Positions 33,888-43,229 of a DNA stretch of 64,000 bases are shown here, piece after piece (position 1 is the stretch's first letter; each line of letters starts with the position of its first letter). Both the position numbers and the translations under genes were made by a program. The notes below the pieces were generated by a model. It saw only the letters and a program-made list of their open reading frames with translations, was not told the DNA's origin and searched no databases. Origin of the DNA: Rhodospirillaceae bacterium (GTDB lineage Bacteria > Pseudomonadota > Alphaproteobacteria > DSM-16000 > Inquilinaceae); NCBI GenBank assembly GCA_020638575.1, contig JACKIH010000003.1, forward strand, positions 1 to 64,000. The letters run 5' to 3'.

Positions 33888-35126
33888 ATGGCCGCCCCGC
33901 CGCGCTCACCCCTGGCTCCGGCCAGTCCACCCAGCTTGCCGGCGGTGGCCGGCGTGCGCGTCGCCGGCGTCGCTGCCGGTTTGAAGAAGGCCGGCGGGCG
34001 CGACCTGTTCGTCGCCGAGTTGGCGGAAGGCACGACGGTGGCGGGCACGCTGACGCAGTCGCGCTGTCCGTCGGCTCCGGTGGACTGGTGCCGCCGCCAG
34101 CTACCCCACGGCCGCGCCCGCGTGTTCGTGGTCAATTCCGGCAACGCCAACGCGTTCACCGGCAATGCCGGCGACCGGGTGGTGGAGGAAACCGTGGCGG
34201 GGGCCACGGCTGCCTTCGGCTGCCGGCCGGAGGAGGTGTTCCTGGCCTCCACCGGGGTAATCGGCCAGCCGGTGGCGCCGAACAAGATCGCCGGTGCGCT
34301 GCCGGCGGCCCAGGCGGTTCTGGCGGGCGAGGGCTGGGCGGATGCGGCCGATGCCATCCGCACCACCGACACCTTCGCCAAGCAGGCGACGGCACGGGCG
34401 GAGATCGGCGGCGTGCCGGTGACCATCAACGGCATCGCCAAGGGCTCCGGCATGATCGCGCCGGACATGGCGACGATGCTGGCCTTCCTGTTCACCGATG
34501 CCGCGGTGCCGGCCCCGCTGCTCGACCGGCTGCTGCGGCGCGCCGTGGACCGTTCGTTCAACAGCACGACGGTGGACGGCGATACCTCCACCAGCGACAC
34601 CGTGCTGCTGGCCGCCACCGCCCAGGCGGCGACGCCGCAAGACCTGAGCGGTCCGGCCGATCCGCGCCTCGCCGGCTTCCGCACGGCCCTGGAGGCGGTG
34701 TGCGTGGACCTGGCCCAGCAAATCGTCCGCGACGGCGAGGGTGCCAGCAAATTCGTCACCATCGCGGTCACGGGGGCGGTATCGGCGCGGTCGGCCCGGC
34801 GCATCGGCCTGGCCATCGCCAACTCGCCGTTGGTGAAGACGGCGATTGCCGGGCAGGACGCCAACTGGGGCCGCATCGTTATGGCGGTGGGCAAAGCCGG
34901 CGAACCGGCCGATCGCGACCGCCTGTCCATCTCCATGGGCGGAGTGCAGATCACCCGCGACGGCCAGATCGTGCCGGGCTACGACGAAACGCCGGTGGCC
35001 GCCCACATGAAGGGCCTGGAGATCGACATCGCCGTCGATATCGGGCTCGGCCGCGGCAAGGCCACCGTGTGGACCTGCGACCTGACGGACGGCTACATCC
35101 GCATCAACGCCGACTACCGGAGCTAG
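33888..35126 (+). CDS. argJ: Bifunctional ornithine acetyltransferase / N-acetylglutamate synthase
   Basis: The 412-residue enzyme recycles the acetyl group in arginine synthesis. It is made as a precursor that cleaves itself before Thr196 in KGSGMIAPDMATML, giving alpha and beta chains with Thr196 as nucleophile. Other family segments: VVNSGNANAFTG, VFLASTGVIGQP, RSFNSTTVDGDTSTSDT and QDANWGRIVMA. The N-terminal ~20 residues are Pro/Ala rich. mutT follows 119 bp later. Confidence 0.96.
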   Translation: MAAPPRSPLAPASPPSLPAVAGVRVAGVAAGLKKAGGRDLFVAELAEGTTVAGTLTQSRCPSAPVDWCRRQLPHGRARVFVVNSGNANAFTGNAGDRVVEETVAGATAAFGCRPEEVFLASTGVIGQPVAPNKIAGALPAAQAVLAGEGWADAADAIRTTDTFAKQATARAEIGGVPVTINGIAKGSGMIAPDMATMLAFLFTDAAVPAPLLDRLLRRAVDRSFNSTTVDGDTSTSDTVLLAATAQAATPQDLSGPADPRLAGFRTALEAVCVDLAQQIVRDGEGASKFVTIAVTGAVSARSARRIGLAIANSPLVKTAIAGQDANWGRIVMAVGKAGEPADRDRLSISMGGVQITRDGQIVPGYDETPVAAHMKGLEIDIAVDIGLGRGKATVWTCDLTDGYIRINADYRS

Positions 35127-35245
35127 GCATGCGGTCTCTCGGTCGTGCCGGCCCGCTCCCCCGCTCGGCCCCGCAAGCCAGTGTCGACAATTGGGGGACC
35201 GGACGGGCAAGCGGGCTGGCGCCGGCCTGGCCGAAAGCGAATTAG

Positions 35246-35647
35246 ATGGTGCCGGTCGTCCTGGTGGTGGCCGTTGCCCTGGTGGATGCCGACGGCCGCG
35301 TCCTGCTGGCGCGCCGGCCGCCGGGCAAGGCCATGGCGGGCTTGTGGGAGTTTCCCGGCGGCAAGGTGGGTGAGGGGGAGACGCCGGAAGCCGCCCTCAT
35401 CCGCGAGCTGCGCGAGGAGCTGGGCATCGACACCGAGGAAAGCTGCCTGGCGCCGCTCACCTTCGCCTCACACGCCTACGACGGCTTCCACCTGCTGATG
35501 CCGCTTTATGTCTGCCGCACCTGGCGGGGCACGCCGCACCCCCATGAAGGCCAGGAGCTGGCGTGGGTGCGGGCCCCGGCACTGCGCGACTACCCCATGC
35601 CGCCGGCCGACAAGCCGCTGATCCCGGTGCTGCGCGACCTGCTGTAG
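35246..35647 (+). CDS. mutT: (Deoxy)nucleoside triphosphate pyrophosphohydrolase MutT
   Basis: The 133-residue Nudix enzyme has a perfect box, GGKVGEGETPEAALIRELREELGI (residues 37-60), preceded by GLWEFP as in MutT proteins that remove 8-oxo-dGTP. It starts at ATG 35246. The argJ-mutT neighbourhood is common in alphaproteobacteria, sometimes with thiamine-phosphate functions fused. Here the protein is the Nudix domain only. Confidence 0.93.
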   Translation: MVPVVLVVAVALVDADGRVLLARRPPGKAMAGLWEFPGGKVGEGETPEAALIRELREELGIDTEESCLAPLTFASHAYDGFHLLMPLYVCRTWRGTPHPHEGQELAWVRAPALRDYPMPPADKPLIPVLRDLL

Positions 35648-35681
35648 GGCCATTCCATGGGGGGCGCTTTGCAGCCCTCAA

Positions 35682-35747
35682 CGTCATCCGCGCGCAGGCG
35701 AGGATCTCCTTGATTTCATTGAGACCCCCGCCTTCGCGGGGGTGACG
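35682..35747. repeat. REP-like inverted repeat element
   Basis: A 66-bp element has imperfect inverted ends: CGTCATCCGCGCGCAGGCG on the left and the complement of CGCCTTCGCGGGGGTGACG on the right. The right end contains a perfect 7-bp hairpin (35725-35731 with 35736-35742, loop CTTC). GTCAT..CGCGAAGGCGGGG palindromes of this sort are dispersed intergenic repeats in many alphaproteobacteria. It lies between convergent genes and may also stop transcription. Confidence 0.75.
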
Positions 35748-35780
35748 AAAGGAGGAAACGGGGCGAGCGCCGCGGCCCTG

Positions 35781-36416
35781 TCACTCCGCGTTGCGCTGGC
35801 GCAGGTCTTCGAAATAGGCGAGGCAGAAGTCCAGGTCGACGATGTCGGCATAGCGCACGCCGACATCGCGCAGATTGTCCTTGTGCGGCTGTTCCTCGTG
35901 GTCGCCCACGCAGTCCTCCGGCACCAGGGTACGGAAGCGGTTGGCGAAGCTGTCGATGGTGGTGGCGCGGATGCAGCCGCTGGTGGTGCAGCCGGTGACG
36001 ATCACCGTGTCCACCCGCTGCTTGATGAAGTAGCTCACCACTCCGGTCTCGAACAGGATCGACGGCCCCTTCTTGGTGACCGTCAGGTCGTAGGACTTGT
36101 CGTAGATGCGCGGATCGAAGGCGACGGAGGGGTGGTCGTAGAGGAAGGTCTCGCGCACGCCGGAGATCTTCCAATAGGGCATCTCCCGCGCGTCCATGTA
36201 GCAGGTGTTGCAGTTGGCCACCGGCACCCCGAGGCGGCGGGCGGCCTCCAGCAGCTTGGCGGTGTTGGCGACCGCACGTTCGATCAGCGGGGCGCCGCCC
36301 AAGGGGTATTGCGGGTCGGTGAAGCCGAGTTGGAAGTCCACCACCACGATCCCGGGGCGCGCGCCGGGGCCCACCGGGGTATCGCCATAGGTCTGTGCCG
36401 CATAGTGACCGGCCAT
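35781..36416 (-). CDS. Isochorismatase-family cysteine hydrolase
   Basis: The 211-residue enzyme has the family catalytic triad: Asp27 in VVVDFQLGF, Lys115/116 in VTKKGPS, and nucleophile Cys148 in TGCTTSGCIRAT with the usual cis-peptide context. Overall likeness is to N-carbamoylsarcosine/maleamate amidohydrolases, so it probably hydrolyses a carbamoyl or amide compound. It is transcribed alone and divergently from the glycerate kinase gene. Confidence 0.88.
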   Translation of the reverse strand: MAGHYAAQTYGDTPVGPGARPGIVVVDFQLGFTDPQYPLGGAPLIERAVANTAKLLEAARRLGVPVANCNTCYMDAREMPYWKISGVRETFLYDHPSVAFDPRIYDKSYDLTVTKKGPSILFETGVVSYFIKQRVDTVIVTGCTTSGCIRATTIDSFANRFRTLVPEDCVGDHEEQPHKDNLRDVGVRYADIVDLDFCLAYFEDLRQRNAE

Positions 36417-36523
36417 CGCCGTCTCTCCGCTTCGTGAAGGATTCTCAAAGGGCTAGGGTATGTTGCGAGGGTACCCCTTCGAAATGCAAGCGATCCACGG
36501 TCCCCAGCACCCGCGAGGCTGCC

Positions 36524-37801
36524 ATGTTGCCTGATCCCCGAGCCCTGCTGCGCCGGCTGTTCGACGCCGCGGTGGACGCTGCCCGGCCGGCGCTGTGCGT
36601 GCCGCCGGCGCTGCCGGAGCCGCCGCGCGGCCGGCTGATCGTGGTGGGTGCCGGCAAGGCGACCGCGGCCATGGCCCAGGCGGTGGAGCGGGCCTGGCCG
36701 GGGCCGTTGGAGGGGGTGGTGGTGACCCGCTACGGCCATGGCGTGCCCACGCAACGGGTTTTGGTGCGCGAGGCGGCCCACCCGGTGCCCGACATGTCGG
36801 GCGTGGCGGCGACCCGCGAGATCCTCGGCCTGGTGGCCGGTGCCGGACCGGACGACCTGGTGCTGTGCCTGATGTCCGGCGGCGGTTCGGCCCTGCTGTG
36901 CGCTCCGGCAGATGGGCTGAGCCTTGCCGACAAGCAGCAGGTCAATCGTGCGCTGTTGAGCTGCGGCGCGCGCATCCAGGAGATGAACGCGGTGCGCAAG
37001 CACCTGTCGGCGGTAAAGGGCGGGCGGCTGGCGCAGGCGGCCCATCCGGCGCGCGTGGTCACCCTGCTGATCTCCGACGTGGTGGGCGACGACCCGGCGG
37101 ACATCGCCTCCGGCCCCACGGTGCCCGACCCGACCACCCTGGCGGACGTACACGGCATCGTGGCCCACTACGGCGTGCCGCTGACGCAGGCAGCCGGACG
37201 CAGGCTACAGCACCCCGAGGCGGAAACGCCGAAACCGGGCGACCCGGCCTTTGCCGACGACGTGGTGACCGTGGTGGCCGCCCCGCAATTGTCGCTGGAA
37301 GCGGCGGCAGACGCGGCCCGTGCCGCCGGTATTGCGCCTGTCATCCTGGGTGACGCCATCGAGGGCGAAGCCCGGGAGGTGGGCATCGCCTTTGCCGGAC
37401 TTGCCCGCCAGGTCGCCTTGCGGGGCCAGCCGGCGGCGGCGCCCTGCGTGCTGCTGTCGGGCGGCGAAACCACCGTGACCGTGCGCAATGCGCAAGGGCG
37501 CGGCGGCCGCAACCAGGAGTTTGCGCTGGGCCTGGCGCTGGCGCTGGACGGGCTGGCCGGGGTGTGGGCGCTGGCGGCCGACACCGACGGCATCGACGGC
37601 ACCGAAGACGTGGCCGGCGCCCTGGTGACCCCCGACACCTTGGCGCGTGCCCGCGCGGCCGGGCTGGATGCCAGGGCGCTGTTGCGGGAGAACCGCGCCT
37701 ACGACCTGTTCCAGGGCCTCGGAGACCTCCTGGTGACCGGGCCGACTCTCACCAATGTCAACGACTTCCGGGCCATTCTTGTGATGCCGCCGGATGCCTA
37801 G
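36524..37801 (+). CDS. Glycerate 2-kinase (MOFRL family)
   Basis: The 425-residue protein matches the MOFRL glycerate kinase family, which phosphorylates D-glycerate to 2-phosphoglycerate; older annotations call it hydroxypyruvate reductase (TtuD). Motifs: VVGAGKATAAMAQAVE, VLCLMSGGGSALLCAP, EMNAVRKHLSAVKGGRLAQ, SDVVGDDPADIASGPTVPDP, and C-terminal GGRNQEFALGLAL with ADTDGIDGTEDVAGA. The ATG at 36524 follows GCGAGG by 6 bp. Together with pyruvate kinase downstream it would feed lower glycolysis. Confidence 0.93.
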   Translation: MLPDPRALLRRLFDAAVDAARPALCVPPALPEPPRGRLIVVGAGKATAAMAQAVERAWPGPLEGVVVTRYGHGVPTQRVLVREAAHPVPDMSGVAATREILGLVAGAGPDDLVLCLMSGGGSALLCAPADGLSLADKQQVNRALLSCGARIQEMNAVRKHLSAVKGGRLAQAAHPARVVTLLISDVVGDDPADIASGPTVPDPTTLADVHGIVAHYGVPLTQAAGRRLQHPEAETPKPGDPAFADDVVTVVAAPQLSLEAAADAARAAGIAPVILGDAIEGEAREVGIAFAGLARQVALRGQPAAAPCVLLSGGETTVTVRNAQGRGGRNQEFALGLALALDGLAGVWALAADTDGIDGTEDVAGALVTPDTLARARAAGLDARALLRENRAYDLFQGLGDLLVTGPTLTNVNDFRAILVMPPDA

Positions 37802-37821
37802 GCGAGGCCCGCGGTTCGCCC

Positions 37822-39027
37822 TCAGCCGGTGGCGGTGCGGGCGAGGGTGGCGCTGATCGGTAGGCCGATGGTGAAGGTGGTGCCGGTCTGCGGGCCGCTG
37901 ATGCAATCGATGCTGCCGCCCAGGTAGCGCTCGGTGATCAGCCGGCTGCCGTAGAGTCCCAGGCCGTGGCCCGACTGCTTGGTGGTGAACAACCGCTGGA
38001 AGATGCGGTGCTGCAGCGTCTCCGGGATGACGCTCTGGTTCCATACGGCGATCCGTGCGGTTCCCGCCACCGCAACGCAAGTAACCCGTACCTCGTCACC
38101 CTGGGCAATGGCTTCCAGGGCGTTCTTGACAATATTCATGAGAACGGTGCCAAGCAGCGTGCGGTCGCACGTCACCATTACATCGTCGGCGCACCTGTCG
38201 TAGACGATCCGGCGATCGCGGGCACACGGCAGGTGATCGGCGGCTGCGACCGTCTGCATGATCAGATCGGCCAGGCGGAAGCGCGACGAGCGCGGCTCCA
38301 GCGTGCCGGAATCGGCCTCCATCATCATCTTGTAGCCGGTGATTTCCTCCGCCAGGAAACCGATCCATTGGCGCGCCAGGCGGCAGGAGCTTGCCAGTTC
38401 GGCGGCATCGGCACCGGGGCCGCCGGCTTCGTAGCGCAGGTCGGCCATCTCCAGGATGCCCATGACGGCGGACGCCGTGTTCATGATGTCGTGCAGGAAG
38501 ATGCGCTCCACGTCCTGGCGCCAGATCTGATCGCCGATGTCGACGAAGGAGGCGACGATGAATTCCTCACCCTCCAGGGTGATGCGCGTGGCCTTGAAGG
38601 CGGTGGACAGCGAGCGGCCGTAGGTGAGGGCGAAATCGGCGGTGTTGGCGGCCTCGCCATGGGCGTGGGTCTTCAACAGCGCGGTCAGCGCGCCGCACGT
38701 GCTGCAGGCGTGGCCGGTGCCGCAGCCGCCCGGCGCTTCGAACAACGTGGCATGAACGCAGTCAATCGCCTCGCCCGGCCGCTTGCCGCGGACCTCGGCA
38801 ACGTCGCGGCAGCCGGAGACGGCCAGGAACGGCGCGTTGGCGTGCACGATCTGGCGATCTTCGTTGAGGATCACCATAGGTGTGTTGGTGAGATCGAAGG
38901 CGGCAATCGGCAGGCGGGTCCGCTCCACCACGCGGGTCTGGCGGGCCAGATCCTCTGCCGTGGATCTCGGAGCCCCCTTTGGTGACGCGAGGATATTCCC
39001 CGGGGATGGCATGCTTGGCCCATCCAT
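37822..39027 (-). CDS. PAS-domain sensor histidine kinase with cysteine cluster
   Basis: The 401-residue kinase has no membrane segment. A PAS domain (residues ~38-165; NTPMVILNEDRQIVHANAPF) carries a cluster of four cysteines, Cys90, Cys102, Cys108 and Cys111, on a glycine-rich loop. The phosphoacceptor is His179 in FLHDIMNTASAV. The ATPase domain has NIVKNALEAI, GHGLGLYGSRLI and GTTFTIGLP. The cysteines suggest binding of a metal or Fe-S centre for redox sensing (inference). The start at 39027 is fixed by GGAGG 7 bp upstream. No response regulator lies nearby. Confidence 0.9.
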   Translation of the reverse strand: MDGPSMPSPGNILASPKGAPRSTAEDLARQTRVVERTRLPIAAFDLTNTPMVILNEDRQIVHANAPFLAVSGCRDVAEVRGKRPGEAIDCVHATLFEAPGGCGTGHACSTCGALTALLKTHAHGEAANTADFALTYGRSLSTAFKATRITLEGEEFIVASFVDIGDQIWRQDVERIFLHDIMNTASAVMGILEMADLRYEAGGPGADAAELASSCRLARQWIGFLAEEITGYKMMMEADSGTLEPRSSRFRLADLIMQTVAAADHLPCARDRRIVYDRCADDVMVTCDRTLLGTVLMNIVKNALEAIAQGDEVRVTCVAVAGTARIAVWNQSVIPETLQHRIFQRLFTTKQSGHGLGLYGSRLITERYLGGSIDCISGPQTGTTFTIGLPISATLARTATG

Positions 39028-39339
39028 GCGGCGCCTCCGTTGCGGTCTCGATATACGAACCGGACCGGGAATGATGCATCCCGAGCCTGTCCGTACCGCT
39101 CCCCTCGATACAACAACTAGGGTCAAGGAAAATGGTTTCGGGTGTGTAAACGACCGACGCCACTGGGCCCGTCTTGCCGGGACGAATCCGAGGCCGCTCT
39201 GTGGTGATCGAAGCGCCCGCCCGTGTGTTCTAACGAATTGTTCCTAAAGGGACTATTGGATACCAAAGGGCGGGCGTCGGAGCCATCAGGGGTAGAAACC
39301 CTTCATTTCCGAAGGTCATTTGTGGTGGAAGGATGGTGC
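39028..39339. other. Intergenic region between histidine kinase and ROK kinase genes
   Basis: I see no gene in these 312 bp. Both flanking genes are on the minus strand, so the region holds the 3' untranslated part of the ROK gene transcript and presumably the kinase promoter. No clear terminator was found. Confidence 0.55.
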
Positions 39340-40296
39340 TCAGGCGTTGCTTGCCGGCCACAGCCAGGCGGCGCCGCGTACGCCGCTGCTGTCGCCGTGC
39401 CTGGCTCGCCGAATCGGCGTGTCGGCCTCTCCGCCGAACACTTGGGCGGCCAGCCGCTCGGCCAAAATCTCCGGCAGGCCGGGCAGATTGGAGACACCGC
39501 CGCCCAGCACGATCACGTCGGGGTCGATCAGGCTGACGATGGTCCCCAGACCGCGCGCCAGGCGGTCGTAGAGGCGGGCGAGGGTGGCCTGGCAGGCGGC
39601 ATCGCCGGCAACGGCGCTTTCGGAAATCGCCTTCAGCGTCAGCTCGCCGCCGCCGGCGCGGGCATGGTCGGCGGCAACACCGGGGCCGCTGCACCAGGTC
39701 TCCACGCAGCCGCGGCGGCCGCAGTAACAGGGCGGGCCGGGGTGCTCGTCGGCCGTCATCCAGGGCAGCGGCATGTGCCCCCATTCGCACACCAGGCCCG
39801 TGCGGCCGGTGACGACCTGGCGATCCACGGCGATGCCGGCACCGACGCCGGTGCCGAGGATGACCGCGAACACCGTGCGGGCATCCGCACCCGCGCCGTC
39901 GGTCGCTTCGGAAATCGCCAGGCAGTTGGCATCGTTGGCCAACCGCACCGGCCGCCCCAAAAGCGCGGAGAGATCGGCGGCCATCGGCCGGCCGTTGAGC
40001 CAGGTGGAGTTGGCGTTCTTGATGAGACCGCTGCGGGGCGAGGGGGTGCCGGGTATGCCGACGCCGATACTCGCGGAGCCCGCATTCGCGAACGGATGCT
40101 CGATCCGGCCCACCAGAGCCGCCACGGCTTGCAGGCACCGCACGTAGTCGCCCCGCGGCGTGGCGATGCGCTCGCGCGCCAGTTCCACCCCGTCGGGGGT
40201 CAGCACGATGCCTTCGATCTTGGTGCCGCCGAAGTCAATGCCGATGCGCACGGGCGGGTCGGCAGACGGTGCGGCGGCGGAAGCCCCGCCGCTCAC
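39340..40296 (-). CDS. ROK-family sugar kinase
   Basis: The 318-residue protein has the ATP-binding DFGGTK (residues 21-26), catalytic Asp122 in NDANC, LGTGVGAGIA, and a zinc-binding His174 with CYCGRRGCVE (Cys190, 192, 197). This fits bacterial fructokinase / N-acetylmannosamine or N-acetylglucosamine kinases. The GTG start at 40296 overlaps the stop of the small upstream gene (GTGA); the first ~15 residues are low complexity. Confidence 0.92.
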   Translation of the reverse strand: MSGGASAAAPSADPPVRIGIDFGGTKIEGIVLTPDGVELARERIATPRGDYVRCLQAVAALVGRIEHPFANAGSASIGVGIPGTPSPRSGLIKNANSTWLNGRPMAADLSALLGRPVRLANDANCLAISEATDGAGADARTVFAVILGTGVGAGIAVDRQVVTGRTGLVCEWGHMPLPWMTADEHPGPPCYCGRRGCVETWCSGPGVAADHARAGGGELTLKAISESAVAGDAACQATLARLYDRLARGLGTIVSLIDPDVIVLGGGVSNLPGLPEILAERLAAQVFGGEADTPIRRARHGDSSGVRGAAWLWPASNA

Positions 40297-40517
40297 GCCT
40301 CCGTCCGCAGGCTGAGCAGCCGGCTGCGCACGTCGTAAAGCCGCTCGCGCAGGTCCTCCACGTCGGCCATGCCCTGGGAGGCGGCGCGGGTAACGTGAAT
40401 TTCCAGCGCCCGCGCAATCAACTCCGCCACCTCCAGATCGCGCTGATCCACGGCGAGATCAAACGCCCGGACGATCCGAGTCGTTAAGTCTTTCTGTCGA
40501 ACGGTGACCGAAACCAT
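40293..40517 (-). CDS. Small helical protein preceding the ROK kinase
   Basis: The 74-residue protein is charged and predicted helical throughout (LTTRIVRAFDLAVDQRDLEVAELIARALEI, then VEDLRERLYDVRSRLL). No Cys, signal or membrane segment. It overlaps the ROK kinase gene by four bases and lies 40 bp downstream of nothing but the pyruvate kinase stop region, so it may share the pyk transcript. The family is not recognised. Confidence 0.65.
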   Translation of the reverse strand: MVSVTVRQKDLTTRIVRAFDLAVDQRDLEVAELIARALEIHVTRAASQGMADVEDLRERLYDVRSRLLSLRTEA

Positions 40518-40557
40518 GGCCCAGCTTCAAGCGCCCGGCGTTGATGGGACGCCTCTC

Positions 40558-42027
40558 TTAACCGCCGACCCAGGCGATGCGCAAGACATTGGTGTTGCCG
40601 GGCGTGCCGAACGGCACCCCGGCCGTTACCACCAGGCGTTGATTTTCTCCCACCAAACCCTCGCTATGGGCGAGGCTGCACGCCTTGTCCACCATCTCGG
40701 AAAACGAGCTGATATCCGCCGTCTGAATGGTCCGCACCCCCCAGCACAATGCCAGGCGCCGTGCCGTCGCCAGCTTTGCGGTGAGGCAGATGATCGGCAC
40801 CGGCGGGCGCTCGCGGGCGGCGCGCAGCGTGGTCGAACCCGAGGTCGTATAGGTGACGATAGCGGCCGCCTGGATCGTTTCGGCCACCTGGCGGGCGGCG
40901 GCGGTGATGGCGTCGGCGGCGGTGTGTTCCGGCTCGTCCTGACCGGCGGAGACCATGGTGCGGTAGTTGGGATCGCCTTCCACCCGCTCGGCGATGCGGC
41001 TCATGATGCGCACCGCTTCCACCGGGTATTGGCCGGCCGCCGTCTCTGCCGACAGCATCACCGCATCGGCGCCATCGAACACCGCGGTGGCGACGTCCGA
41101 CGCTTCGGCGCGCGTCGGCGTCGGCGCCGTGATCATGCTCTCCAGCATCTGGGTGGCGACGATCACCGGCTTGCCGGCGCGCCGGCAGTCCCGCACGATC
41201 CGCTTCTGCAAGGTGGGCACCTCTTCGGGCGGCATTTCCACGCCGAGGTCGCCACGCGCCACCATCATGGCGTCGGTCATCTCGATCAATTCTTCGAGAT
41301 GATGGATCGCCTGGGGCTTTTCCATCTTCACCACCAGGCTTGCACGCCCGGCGATCAGGCGGCGCGCTTCGGCCACGTCGGAGGGGCGCTGCACGAAGCT
41401 CAGCGCGATCCAGTCGGCACCATGGTCGATGGCGAAGTTCAGGTCGTCGCGGTCCTTGGCGGTGAGCGGCGTCACCTGAAGGACGGCGTCGGGCACGTTG
41501 AGGCCCTTGCGGTCCGACAGGCGGGTGCCGGCCAGCACCACGGTATCGGCGTGGTCCGGCCCGCAATGCTCCACGCGCAGGCGCACCTTGCCGTCGTCCA
41601 GCAGCAGGTGGTGGCCGACCGCCATGGACTCGAACACTTCCGGGTGGGGGACGGGGGCACGCGTGTTGTCGCCGGGCTCGGGATTGGTGTCGAGCCGCAG
41701 CGCCTGGCCTTCGGTTAGGGTGATGGGACCGTCGCGAAAGCTGCCCAGCCGCAGCTTGGGGCCCTGCAGGTCGGCCAGAACGGCGATGGGCCGCCGATAG
41801 GTGGCTTCCAGCGTGCGCAGAATGCGAATGCGCTCGGCATGGTCCTGCTGGCTGCCATGGCTGAAGTTGAGGCGGAAGACGTCCGCCCCGGCCAGGAAGA
41901 TCGCCTCGATCTGCTCCGGCGTCGACGTGGCCGGCCCCAGAGTGGCGACGATCTTGGTCTGGCGGTTGCGGATGATCGGGCGGCGACGGAGCGGTGAGCG
42001 GGCCGTTGGCTCGACTTGGCTGTCCAA
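40558..42027 (-). CDS. pyk: Pyruvate kinase
   Basis: The 489-residue enzyme makes pyruvate and ATP from PEP. Motifs: TKIVATLGPAT, FRLNFSHG, ADLQGPKLRLG, the active-site MVARGDLGVEMPPEEVP, TPTRAEASDVATAVFDGADAVMLS-AETAAGQYP, and C-terminal GNTNVLRIAWVG. About 20 basic N-terminal residues precede the conserved start. It is followed by the small helical protein and ROK sugar kinase genes, a glycolytic grouping. Confidence 0.97.
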   Translation of the reverse strand: MDSQVEPTARSPLRRRPIIRNRQTKIVATLGPATSTPEQIEAIFLAGADVFRLNFSHGSQQDHAERIRILRTLEATYRRPIAVLADLQGPKLRLGSFRDGPITLTEGQALRLDTNPEPGDNTRAPVPHPEVFESMAVGHHLLLDDGKVRLRVEHCGPDHADTVVLAGTRLSDRKGLNVPDAVLQVTPLTAKDRDDLNFAIDHGADWIALSFVQRPSDVAEARRLIAGRASLVVKMEKPQAIHHLEELIEMTDAMMVARGDLGVEMPPEEVPTLQKRIVRDCRRAGKPVIVATQMLESMITAPTPTRAEASDVATAVFDGADAVMLSAETAAGQYPVEAVRIMSRIAERVEGDPNYRTMVSAGQDEPEHTAADAITAAARQVAETIQAAAIVTYTTSGSTTLRAARERPPVPIICLTAKLATARRLALCWGVRTIQTADISSFSEMVDKACSLAHSEGLVGENQRLVVTAGVPFGTPGNTNVLRIAWVGG

Positions 42028-42148
42028 AACGGTCGACCCTTTCGATATCGAAGCGGTTTGCCCGCCAACATAATCACAGGCGCGCGCAGTCCTGCAAACG
42101 GTGGTTTGATGACTCCGAGAGCCCCAGGCAGCGGCCCTGCGACGGCGC

Positions 42149-43072
42149 CTATTGCGGCTCCGGCACAGGCAGCGGGCGCACCTGGCTGGCCCGCCGGGCG
42201 AGCGCGATGCCGCACAGCACCACGATGCCCCCGAGGATTTGCAGCGGACCCAGCGGTTCCCTCAGCAGCACCCATGCGAATACGGCCGCCGCGACCGGTT
42301 GGACCAGTAGGCTCACCGACGAAAATGCCGCGGGCAGGTGGGCGAGGGAGAAGGCGATCATGCTCTGCCCGCCGGCATGGGCGATCAGCGCCAGGCCCAG
42401 CAGTACCAGCCAGCCGTCCAGCGTCGCCGGAAACAGGCTTTCGCCGGCCGCCAGCGCCACCGGCAGGATGAAGGCGGCGGTGACGAGGCTGCTCCAGGCC
42501 ATGGTGGTGAGCGTGGAGAAGCGATGGCGCAGCCGCCCGATGGCCAGGATGTAGGCGCCGTAGAAGACGGCGGTGATGATGGCCAGCGCATCGCCGAACA
42601 GGGTGTCGCCGCCGATCGTCAAACTGTCGCCCAAGAGGATCACTGCCCCCGCCAGCGCCAGCGCGCCACCCAGGTAGAAGCCGCGAGTCATGCGCTCGCC
42701 GAACAGCACCCAGGCGCCGAGGCTGACGAAGATCGGCTGGAAGTTGGCGAACAAGGTGGAGTTGGCGACGCTGGTGAAGCGGATGGCCCAGTGCCAGAAC
42801 ACCAGGTCGCCGGCGAAGAAGAAGCCGGTAAGCGCCACCAGGATCACATCGCTGCGGGTGTGAGGCAGGATGCGGGACGTGGTGCCGGGCCGGCGCCGCC
42901 GTTCGACGGCTGCCAGCAGCCACAGCGGCCCGGTGGCAAGGAACACCCGCCAGAAGGCGGTCATGGTCGGCCCGATTTCCGATAGCCGCACGAAGATTGG
43001 CGACAGCGCGATCGTCAGCGCCCCGCAGAGGAGCACGAGGAAGGCGGTGCGGTGGCTGGTGACGGCGGGCAT
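42149..43072 (-). CDS. DMT-superfamily EamA-type exporter
   Basis: The 307-residue membrane protein shows ten hydrophobic segments in two homologous halves (first half LVLLCGALTIALSPIFVRLSEIGP; second half GDALAIITAVFYGAYILAIGRL). This is the EamA/RhaT plan of drug and metabolite exporters. The substrate cannot be told. The ATG at 43072 is preferred over a GTG at 43096. Confidence 0.9.
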   Translation of the reverse strand: MPAVTSHRTAFLVLLCGALTIALSPIFVRLSEIGPTMTAFWRVFLATGPLWLLAAVERRRRPGTTSRILPHTRSDVILVALTGFFFAGDLVFWHWAIRFTSVANSTLFANFQPIFVSLGAWVLFGERMTRGFYLGGALALAGAVILLGDSLTIGGDTLFGDALAIITAVFYGAYILAIGRLRHRFSTLTTMAWSSLVTAAFILPVALAAGESLFPATLDGWLVLLGLALIAHAGGQSMIAFSLAHLPAAFSSVSLLVQPVAAAVFAWVLLREPLGPLQILGGIVVLCGIALARRASQVRPLPVPEPQ

Positions 43073-43229
43073 GCCGGCATCTAGCGCGCTGCCCACCGGG
43101 GTGTCAGCCGGCGTCGTCGGGCGGGTGTCGCATGCCCGGCATGTGCCGGGCCCTGCGCGTGCATCACGCCTTGGTGGAGGGGCCGGCGCGCCTCCGGCCG
43201 CGCGCCGCGGGGGCCTATTGCAGTGGCCT

